DNA from: Aplectana chamaeleonis
Taxonomy: Eukaryota; Nematoda; Chromadorea; Rhabditida; Cosmocercidae
Direction of reading: 5' to 3'
Assembly (NCBI GenBank): GCA_029168955.1
Contig: JAPDOI010000695.1
Coordinates: 1-64,000, forward strand
DNA length: 64,000 bases
Of this stretch, positions 55,989 to 64,000 are shown in pieces. Under the pieces are notes generated by a model. The model saw nothing but the letters and a program-made list of their open reading frames with translations, was not told the DNA's origin and searched no databases. The position numbers and the translations under genes were made by a program. Numbering within the stretch: position 1 is the stretch's first letter; each line of letters starts with the position of its first letter.

Positions 55989-57404
55989 AGTAACGCCGGC
56001 TGAGGGGGCAGGCAATACCGGCTGACTAAACATTGTACCCGGGCGAGCCCCGGTATTCACTGCCCCCTGTGCCGGTAAATGGTGGAGCGCTCAGCCGGCA
56101 AGTGTTGGCCCCCTCACACCGCATTCACTGTCCCCTCAGCCGGTAAATGGCTGCCCCTCAGCCCGTATTCACTGCCCCCTTAGCCGGTAAATGGAGGTCC
56201 GCTCTGCCGGTATTAGTTGCTTACTACGTGAATGATATCGATCTGCAAGTGTAGATAAAGTCCCTAGTAGGCTCTCCCTATTCCCCAGCAAGTTCGAGGC
56301 TTGCGTTTCATTTCTGAAGCGGCAATCCTTACCTTGCCTAACAATCATGAACTGACCCGCTGTCACGTCCCCACGGTCACAACGAACCGTAAGGGGTGAT
56401 GGGTCAATGATCCAAATCGTGTGGATGACCACGCGTTCGAATGCCAACAACCGAATCAGCTCGAAGACCATTTCGTCCGCGCCGTACATGAGCCTGGTTC
56501 ACTTTACTGTCTGCCCGATCAGCCGGTGATATGCTCCGCCGTGGATTTATGTCCGCCCGCTGACCCGGTAAAGCCATGCCCCTCATCCGGTAGAACGCAT
56601 ACCCGCCCGCTCAGCCGGTAAGACGCTCCGCCCGCAAAATAAGCCTTTCAGATAATAACACCGGCTGAGCGGGCGGAGAAGTACGGTCGCCGGCTGAGCG
56701 GGCAGGCTTATTTTGGGGGCAGAGCGTCTTTCCGGCTGAGCGAGCGGGCATGCGTTTTACCGGCTGAGGGGCATGGCTTTACCGGGTCAGCGGGCGGACA
56801 TAAATCCACGGCGGAGCATGTCACCGGCTGATAGGGCAGACATAGCATCACCGGCTGAGAGGCATGGCTTTACGGGGTGAGCGGGCAGACATTAATCAAT
56901 GGCGGAGCGTATCACCGGCTGATCGGGCAGACACTAAAGCGAACCAGGCTCATGTACGGCGCGGGCGAAATGGGCTTCGAGCTGCTTCGGGTGTTGGCAT
57001 TCGAACGTTGTCATCCACACGATTTGGATCATTGACCCCTCACCCCTTACGGTTCGTTGTCACCGTGGGGACGTGACAGCGGGTCAGTTCATGATTTTTG
57101 AAGCAAGGTAAGGCTTGCCGCTTCAGGAATGAAACACAAGCCTCGATAGGGAGAGTCTACTAGGGGCTTTATCTACACTTACAGATCGATATCATTCACG
57201 TAGTAAGCAACTAATACCGGCAGAGCGGACCTCCATTTACCGGCTGAGGGGGCAGTGAACGCGGTGTGAGGTGGCCACCACTAGCCGGCCGAGCGCTCCA
57301 CCATTTACCGGCTGAGGGGGGCAGTGAATACCGGGGCTCGCCCGGGTACAATGTTTAGTCAGCCGGTATTGCCTGCCCCCCCCCCCCCCCCAGCCGGCGT
57401 TACT
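55989..57404. repeat. Inverted dimer of the CAGCCGGTAA-rich repeat (U2)
   Basis: A U unit lacking its last ~60 bp (55,989-56,647) is followed head to head by a complete reverse-complement unit (56,649-57,404). Outer ends AGTAACGCCGGCTG and CAGCCGGCGTTACT are exact complements. The right unit contains a run of 16 C (57,376-57,391). The cores resemble U1 very closely, so the copies are recent. Confidence 0.85.
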
Positions 57405-57479
57405 TCCGAAGCAGTTGACTGTGCTATTCCTCTTGTTGACCGTTTGCATTATCGAGATCGGGGACTCAATGTGTTCCCG

Positions 57480-57646
57480 GTTGGAGGAAACCAAATACAG
57501 CGTGGGCGGGCAATTACAGGGGTAGCACTCGGTTGTAATTCTTGTAAAGTAGTTGCGACTCGTTTTTGACGCCTCCAAATGCGTGAGCGTTATGATGCAA
57601 GCCCTACGGTTCGGTTTACGTTGCTATCTCAACAACGTTTATGCCT
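57480..57646. mobile_element. TTAA MITE, X family, right end only (X3)
   Basis: GCGTGGGCGGGCAATTACAG, GACGCCTCCAAATGCG and CAACGTTTATGCCT follow the right half of X1, more diverged. It ends at TTAA (57,647-57,650) shared with Y8. Confidence 0.6.
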
Positions 57647-57650
57647 TTAA

Positions 57651-58097
57651 AGGCAGTGTTCACGATAAATTTCACTTCCGATATCTCTACGGCTTACGGA
57701 AGGTCTGGTGCCCTATATAGCAAGGCATGCTTAAAAAGGACACGAAAGACGCGTTTTTGAGCCAAAATAGGCCCTCCCTTGTTTACGTTGATTTTTGAGC
57801 GTGGAGGAATTGACCGCTAGAAAGATGAAACCTATCAGTGCAATGAAGCAAACAGCTCACTTATCAGCATTTCCTTCACTTGATCATTCCTATAATCTGA
57901 GTCTTCATTTGTTCCTTTCGAGGGGCGGATCTGGGGCACGGGGCGTGTCTGGGGCACCAAAACGCTTGTTTGCAGCCGTTATTTTGCCGCTCCTGGCTCG
58001 CTTTCTACCGTTCTTTCGACAGTGGGAGCCTAGGATCCTTCTCGCCTATCATTTTACTGTGGAAAGTCAACTAGGATGATCATCGTGAACACTGCCT
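57651..58097. mobile_element. TTAA MITE (Y8)
   Basis: A 447-bp element, AGGCAGTGTTCACGATAA to ATCGTGAACACTGCCT, between TTAA 57,647-57,650 and TTAA 58,098-58,101. Same length as Y6. Confidence 0.92.
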
Positions 58098-58101
58098 TTA
58101 A

Positions 58102-58607
58102 GGGTACTGTTAGATTTAATATATTTGTTTTCTCATTTAATACACTCGCGAGACGGGCCGAACATTAGAATTCGATCAGAAGCAGTAGTTAAAAACAAAA
58201 TATAGTAATGGAAATAGGTAAATCGATATTAAAACAAAGAACAGTGAAAATATGCGCCGGTAAGTACTGATGGTTCACCCAGAGTAAAAATGTTTCTCTA
58301 TATTGGAGCCTGCTGGGAAACGTCAAGAAAACTTGGTCATGTAAAATCATGAGGGCAGATCGGCATACATAGCCAACAAAGCAATATTTGGCCACTATGG
58401 CATCTTAGTACAAATCACCGGATCTGCGGAATATTGTGATACTGGCATCCCACATGGGACCGACAATTCTGCACATCCACTTGCGACATGTAAACTAGAA
58501 GCTCAAATTTAATGCAAAAGAAAAAGGCATAGAGACACTTTGAGTTAAAGTCGAAAATAATTTCTGTTTTCCTGTCACAGAAACAATATATAAGATGGTC
58601 TAGCTGA
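58102..58607. other. Intergenic, nothing recognised
   Basis: AT-rich, with short frames only. Confidence 0.5.
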
Positions 58608-59290
58608 TTACGAATGCTTTCCCCATTTAAAACATAACAGGAAAAAGCTGAAGTGCCCACTCACTGCTTTCCCAGAACTCTTGGTAATCTTGGGAATCCA
58701 TCGGAGTTCACAGCGATGCACGCCCCATTCCCGTTCAACCTTGCCTTTGTTCCTTTTCCTCGCGTTCACTTTCTCATTTTCTTTCCTCAAGACCATGAAA
58801 AAGACAAGTGTTCGACAAAGTACGCCTCCAGTGAAAGGTGGAGGGAAACACCACCTTAGCGAACCTAAATTGCAACTGACTGGTAGCTCCCATTCAGTGG
58901 ATGTTCACAGGCCGGTTCAGGACTTGGAGAGCATAACGGATCTCATCTGCAATCTCTCGGAGCTCATCTCTTCGTTTAGGAGCAGACTTGCTCTCATCGC
59001 GCTTCTCCACCTCAAACTAGTCCGCATATTGTTTGGGTATCTGGCGAAGAGCACTACCAACATCTCTGCGATATCCGCGCCAGTATTCCGTTCAACTGTT
59101 TTGTCAATCTGCTTGTTTGCAAACACTTTATCCATGCTCTCATCGCTCGGAACGGCAAAATTCGGGGCCGTATGCATACCGTCCCGGTGGGGTAGGGGGC
59201 CCCCGGCGGGTGGCACCATCTCCCCGGCGGAGGCTCCCAACGAACCCCTACTGCGGAATAGGGGAGAGATGGAGAACTTCACCCTTCTTG
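58608..59290 (-). pseudogene. Possible remnant of a coiled-coil (ORF1-like) protein
   Basis: On the minus strand, ANKQIDKTVERNTGADIAEM and LVVLFARYPNN (59,282 frame) pass, with a one-base shift near 59,015, into FEVEKRDESKSAPKRRDELR and EIADEIRYALQVLNRP. Farther on are KENEKVNARKRNKGKVEREW and a possible donor (GCA|GTGAGT near 58,664). The charged, heptad-like EIADEI region resembles a coiled coil such as those in LINE ORF1 proteins or an ordinary host exon. The 264-codon plus-strand frame at 58,681-59,475 overlaps it and is probably a shadow. Low confidence. Confidence 0.3.
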
Positions 59291-59479
59291 ACCAACTTTT
59301 TTCTATAGTGAGCAGTTTTTCGGATTATTTTCTCCATTTTGGAAAAAAAATGTTTTTCATTGTCATTAATGTCAATTGTTATGACAGGTTTATAATTGCC
59401 AACGGCACAAAATTCTCATGGAAGTGTAGAAGTTTTTCTCTCCGGAGTTCTCCATGTTTACACCCGATATCGTGATATC

Positions 59480-60495
59480 TTTATCCTCGGTGAGGCTGCT
59501 TCATTACTCCCTGATCTGCTCAGAGATTCAGGTGAAAGACCTCTGGTGAAAGACGGTGTGTGAATGTAACACACCGTTCTTCATTTCTTGCATACCCTAC
59601 CCTGTATCATTTGAGTATCATCAAATTTGTTTACCGTGAGAATTTCGTACCGTTGGCAATTTATAATTGACTATTGTTATGTTAAAATTTTCCTCCTAAT
59701 TTTTTTCCAGTTATCCACACCACACTTGATTTTCGTGCCAGAAATTGAAGTTTTTGAGTATCTTGGCCTCTATTCTTTCCCATATCAACAGAATGGAATG
59801 TTTTTTTTTTGGTCAGAATCCAAATTAAACCGCATTAACAAATTGAATTTAGTGGCTCATAGTGATCCTAGGGTTGGGTGGCTTATCGTGCTCCAATTGT
59901 GTTAACGCATCGCGCCAAGAACGCGACCTCCGGTATTTTTTCGCATTCTGTCCTTCTACCAACAGGCAATACGGCTTTCAATTGCGGAAAAAAATAGAGC
60001 TCTTGAAAATTAATAGCATCGAATCCAGCCCATCGCTGATTCAAAACCATAAACTATGAAAAAACCATGAGAAAAAAAAATTTCTTAACACTTCATATTA
60101 TCATGATCCTGTGTTTCGGTATGTAGTCAAGTCGTCACGATATGCTGCCTGAAGGACAAAAAAAGCTGTATAGAAATCTGGATGCTCTTCCTCAGTCGTG
60201 GTTGCTTCTCTGGGTGCTCTCATCAGCGATCTTGCGGGTTGATCCATTTTTGATTTACCAGTCGTTGATGGTGGTCGCTGTCGATTCTGCAATGGGCTAC
60301 CGGAAGGAAAGGACAAAACGGCTACGTGCTCTTAGCCAAAATATTCAAAATGAAGGCTTTCCTACTGAGGCAGCGTCCATACGTGGCGAGAGCGTGCGTT
60401 TCCGCTGCTGTGCGCCACTCAACGCTCCTAAACGCGGAAGGATGCCCGCACACACAAATTGTACGGGAAAACACCCCTTCCACCGTGTACAGTTA
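59480..60495. other. Mostly unassigned stretch
   Basis: A 130-codon plus frame (60,142-60,534) runs into the MITE at 60,500 and has no recognisable motif. A 71-codon minus frame overlaps it. Confidence 0.4.
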
Positions 60496-60499
60496 ACCT

Positions 60500-60730
60500 C
60501 CGCTCTGCCGTTCAGTCCGCAAAGTGCACCCTGATTGCGAAATCTTGCTGCGGCGCGGTTGCGAACATCCTCAGACAAGGATGTGGGATCACCCGGGCGC
60601 TTTTGGCCTTTGGTGCCCGGGTGGTCCCACCGCCCGGGTGATCCCACATCCCTCTCTGAGGATACTCGCAACCGCGCCACAGCACGATTTCGCAATCAAG
60701 CGCACTTTGCGGACTGAACGGCAGTGCGGA
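60500..60730. mobile_element. Palindromic MITE, 231 bp
   Basis: CCGCTCTGCCGTTCAGTCCG at 60,500 against the complement of CCGCACTGCCGTTCAGTCCG ending 60,730. The arms run almost to the centre near 60,620 (GGGATCACCCGGGCG / CGCCCGGGTGATCCC). Confidence 0.85.
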
Positions 60731-60734
60731 AGTG

Positions 60735-61570
60735 AAGAATAGGTTCGATTGACCGGGTGATCGATCACTCGAGTCTGCGCGTTAACTTATCATTTCCAAC
60801 GGTGTGGTGGCCCTGGTGGAATAATGGGTAACGAAGGCTATAGTTTTCAAACATGTAATATGCTCCCTGCTTCTGCGATCAAACATAAGACTTGAAAGTT
60901 GCTGGTTCCTTTTTGGAGCAGACGTGAGCGCGGGAGAGCGGGCGGGGGTGGACGCGCGAGAGCGAGCGCACCAGAGCGGCTAGCAAATCACATGCCCACG
61001 ATGACCATCGATTTTTTGCAATCGCGCGCCCACGCAACGCATAAACGCTGCCTGAAAGAACTGACAGCTTGCGAATTGGAATGAATTTACAGATCCTTAT
61101 TATATGTGTAAAGACCTTTTCTGCAATGACAAAAATTTATAAGAACTTTATCTATAACACGGAAATCAGATCACATAAGGAAAGCACGTATGCGGTGTGT
61201 TTAGGTGAAAAATTGAGTAATCGGCATCTAGACCTCCTTCTCTTCCAGATATATACTCCAATAGGCAAAATTGAACATAATAAAGGCGATTGGGAAAATG
61301 ATCCTGCAAGTAATAGAAACATGAATTCTAGCGGTCGACGATGGACAGAGCAATGAGTAGTGTCATTCAGCCCTTGCCGGAAATGGGCGGTGGGTGTGGT
61401 TGCCGCAAACCCTAAACCTACGCTAGATGACCACTACCCCAGCAGTTATTCACTGGCAAACAATTGTTTTCGTTGCCTTTCAGGATGCTTTACATCAAAC
61501 TTGTCTTATTGATGTCTAGTAAAACAAAGGAAAGAATTTAAATTAGCCTCCAACTTTAATGAGAGAAGGT
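60735..61570. other. Intergenic, nothing recognised
   Basis: A purine-biased GAGCGCGGGAGAGCGGGCGG tract lies near 60,930. A 95-codon plus frame at 61,069-61,356 has no recognisable motif. Confidence 0.4.
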
Positions 61571-61575
61571 TTTCA

Positions 61576-61745
61576 GGGGTGCGTTCCAAGAACGTTTCCA
61601 CGACGCTGTGAGAGGAAAAACAACCTCACCATGGACAAATTTGCTTTTCATGGATGCGAATTATAACAGAAAATTGCTCCCACGTGGCCGTGGCTACGAT
61701 TCCATGGACGCGTTTTGCCATGGGAATGTTCTTGGAACGCACCCC
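61576..61745. mobile_element. 170-bp MITE
   Basis: GGGGTGCGTTCCAAGAAC at 61,576 and its exact complement ending 61,745. With the adjoining CA/AG it could be a hAT-type CAGGGGTG end, but no 8-bp duplication is seen. Confidence 0.8.
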
Positions 61746-61938
61746 AGAACGCACACGAAAGTGGTCATTGCTAGCCACAACACTTACCCGCCCTAGTATC
61801 CTTAGCTAAGCAAAATGAGCATGCACAGAACAGAACACTCTAAAAAAAAACGCTAAACCTGCAAAAGCAGCTGATTGCGGCAATGCGCCAAGTAGTCTAC
61901 GGTATACTAAGGCGATAGTCCGCAACCGCAGCACCGCC

Positions 61939-62110
61939 GGAATAGGGGCTCTCTACTCACAGAGAGAGGACTTGTCCGGTTTTCGCAGTTCGACACGTCA
62001 CGCTACTCAATTTAAGCAAAGTGGTCCCGAGTGGAATCAGAGCCGCAGAAGGTGGGACAACTCCTCCCTCGGAGTGTAGAGAGCCCCTATCCCACACCGC
62101 CTTTTTGCGG
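61939..62110. mobile_element. Small MITE around AGGGGCTCTCTAC ends
   Basis: ATAGGGGCTCTCTAC near 61,949 is complemented at about 62,079-62,093, with CACCGCC/GGCGGTG-like words outside and GGACTTGTCC/GGACAACTCC inside. Confidence 0.65.
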
Positions 62111-62337
62111 TGCGATGGGCTGTAGTTTGAGAAGAAGGTGAACTCTTGCTAACCGCTCACAGCTTTCATCATCGATCACACAAAAAATAGAGATTCTAAC
62201 CTGGCAATGATATCTATTCGCTCAGCTCGACCTCTAGAAGACAGTACACTGCACCATCGAATCAGCTCAATGCGCCGGCGTTGACCAATGTAAACCAAAT
62301 CGGTGGTGTCCTAAGGGGATTAACGATTGAATATTCA
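62111..62337. other. Intergenic, nothing recognised
   Basis: No ORF or repeat seen. Confidence 0.5.
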
Positions 62338-62495
62338 AAGGTAGTGGCCACGATAAAAACTACCTTCAAATTTCACCAGAAATCGAAATAACTGTGGCCC
62401 AGTGCAACATCCACGCCAAAAAAAAAACGGCACTGACCGAGCCGTTATTGGCCGTACGCGGCCCTGAAGTTGACAGCCTGGGTGCACGAGGCTAA
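62338..62495. mobile_element. Left end of a TTAA MITE (Y12), truncated
   Basis: AGGTAGTGGCCACGATAAAA after a mutated TTCA. The next bases (TTTCACCAGAAATCG) resemble the left part of Y4. No matching right end occurs before the window ends. Confidence 0.55.
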
Positions 62496-62791
62496 GGGGT
62501 ATGGTATACTTTGTCGCTTTAATGAGCGACAGGCATGCAATCTAACACAAATCGCGGCGGGAGCCGCATCGGAGCAATGGCAACGGCCGTCGTAGGAACA
62601 GATGTCGCGTGTGGGTCGCAGCGACGTGTCGTGGAGGGCTGACATACTGCAAATGGGCCATAGCCTGTCGCTACCACTGTCGCTGTCGCTGTGCAGTGCA
62701 CTGCGACAGCGACAGATTTGAAGGGCGGGAGGCGGTCGCTGTCGCTGTGCAGAGCGACGCGACCGTGTGTCGCAAAAGTATACCATACCCC
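62496..62791. mobile_element. 296-bp MITE, second copy, inverted
   Basis: GGGGTATGGTATACTTTG at the left and its complement at the right, collinear (reverse complement) with 44,316-44,611 and of identical length. The flanking triplets are TAA and TTA. Confidence 0.92.
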
Positions 62792-63845
62792 TTACAAGGG
62801 AACTACTTTTAGTCAGCTTGGTCATTCCGGATAAAATGTATTCTTCTAGAACCGTTTTCAGCGTAGAATCCAATTGTGATCTGCACAGCTTCCTTAATCC
62901 ACTCTGCAAAAAGTTACTCGCGTTATTTAAAGCCTGACCCCCATGAAACTTTTAGGGCGTTTTGAAAAAAAATTCGGATTCGGCTCAAATCTTGAATGCA
63001 GGGGTAATCTAGAGTGCTGAACATGATTCTGGAGTTTTTTTTGTCAAATTTCTGAAGTTTACTGTAGGTCACGGTAGGTACAATGCCATTTAGGGGCTAT
63101 GCATATCTCAGTATTTCGAAAATTGACAAATGAACATTAAATTCGTGTTCACCACCTCGAATAACCAACGCATACAAATTTTGAGACAAATCTGTGACTT
63201 TGACCAAACTACCGTATACAGACCATAATAATCTTTTAAAACTCTATGAACGGACCTCATATTCGTGTTCAGCACTCTACTTAAATAATCCCCAGAGGAA
63301 CAGTTAGAGCAATATCTAACCAAGCACTCCGGAAATCGTCAAAACGCAATTTGCCATGAAATTTTGCCCCGATGGGAAGCTCTAAATGAATCAAGTGGAA
63401 AACTTCTGAAAATCGAGAAATAAACCCCAGATACGTGATCAGCGCCCCAAATAATCCACCTAGGAAAACTTTATGTCAAATCCGGAACATTTTTTGAAAC
63501 GATTTTAGAGCTTTGTAATTGGTAGAAATAAACGCCCAAACGAAAATCCGTCTAAGTCTGAAACGCTTTCAGTCTGCGCGAAGTTTGGAAAATGGGCTTC
63601 CCCCCGAACTATACTCAGGGGAGCTGTTTTGGGCGTTGAACACAATTATGAGGTCCGTTTCGGAATTTTCCAAAGACAAGTGCGCGTTCTGGAAGGTACA
63701 ATAAGGCACAATAGGTGCAAAATTTGCGGAGAACGCCTACATCTTTTTTCAGAAAGGGTTTAGGCAGCTGCGAAGATCATAATCGGATTCTTCATCAAAA
63801 ACGGTTCTAGAGGAGTACATTTCATCCGGAATGGCCAGGCTAAGG
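62792..63845. repeat. W-family repeat W4, palindromic ends
   Basis: TTAGTCAGCTTGGTCATTCC near the left end is complemented by GGAATGGCCAGGCTAA at 63,828-63,843. The left half carries the W blocks TTCGGATTCGGCTCAAA, GGGGTAATCTAGAGTGCTGA and CGAATAACC. Within it CGTGTTCAGCAC-type words recur every 120-160 bp, implying an internal tandem origin. Confidence 0.75.
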
Positions 63846-63854
63846 CCCCGGTCA

Positions 63855-64000
63855 CAGGGATGAGCGGAACAAAAATATGAAATTTCGGAAATCGGTTTTC
63901 GGGTTTCGGAACTAAAATTTTTTTATCGGGTTTCGGAAATCGGGCGCGAAACGCCTGAAAATGCGCGGAAATGCGGGTTTCGGAACGCGAAACGCGGAAA
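63855..64000. repeat. Cryptically simple tract of TTTCGGAAATCGG words
   Basis: Irregular GGGTTTCGGAA and ATCGG reiterations running off the window end. Opens with GGGATGAGCGGAA, as does the tract at 12,040. Confidence 0.75.

Noticed and set aside
58681..59475. 264-codon plus-strand ORF, one of the longest in the window
   Set aside because: Composition is serine/leucine/phenylalanine-heavy with no motif, and the minus strand of the same region shows a more protein-like charged pattern. Likely a shadow frame.
60810..60905. tRNA-like words GGTGGCCCTGGTGG and GCTGGTTCC
   Set aside because: The B box is incomplete, the distance is too long for a tRNA without a large intron, and no stems pair.

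Overview
The window reads as repeat-dense, intron-poor DNA of a eukaryote, most likely a strongylid (clade V, hookworm-type) nematode. That assignment is an inference from two RTE-like LINE families, a Tc1-type DNA transposon, many palindromic TTAA-flanked MITEs and moderate AT-richness. I found no intact host gene, no rRNA and no intact tRNA. Almost everything recognisable is transposon-derived, much of it nested several layers deep.

Layout. About 80-8,911: one huge imperfect palindrome, with a TTAA MITE in only one arm. 8.9-9.9 kb: inverted fragments of an unrecognised coding sequence. 10-17.7 kb: mostly featureless DNA with one W-family repeat and a few weak exon-like stretches. 17.7-21.1 kb: a tRNA-like relic, a 5'-truncated LINE (695-codon ORF, mutated catalytic motif) and a MITE nested in a MITE. 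21.9-25.0 kb: a TTAA element apparently enclosing a 1.16-kb palindrome and another MITE. 25.4-32.7 kb: tRNA-like relic, W repeat, and a minus-strand LINE fragment with a clear 14-bp target duplication. 32.75-36.1 kb: a chain of TTAA elements, one holding a complete-ended but dead Tc1 transposon. 36.5-40.75 kb: a TTAA element that swallowed a 3.0-kb TA-flanked element (itself carrying a 42-bp minisatellite, a small MITE and a 0.9-kb palindrome) and a CAGCCGGTAA-rich repeat. 42.5-43.2 kb: two TTAA elements butted at a shared TTAA. 44.2-51.6 kb: one minus-strand LINE copy split by two insertions, a 296-bp MITE and a 5.64-kb fold-back element with 27-bp terminal inverted repeats. 51.8-58.1 kb: W repeat, more TTAA MITEs and an inverted dimer of the CAGCCGGTAA repeat. 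58.6-62.1 kb: a coiled-coil-like ORF remnant and three small MITEs. 62.3-64.0 kb: MITEs, a palindromic W element and cryptically simple sequence.

How it fits together. Three or more MITE families (called Y, X and Z here) share TTAA target duplications and an AGGCA terminus, and sit end to end or inside one another. The LINE reading frames serve as rulers: removing one copy of the target duplication restores the frame, which fixes the exact ends of the elements that hit them. The most interesting object is the 5.64-kb fold-back element at 44,797-50,434. No autonomous transposase for the TTAA families or for the fold-back elements is visible here.
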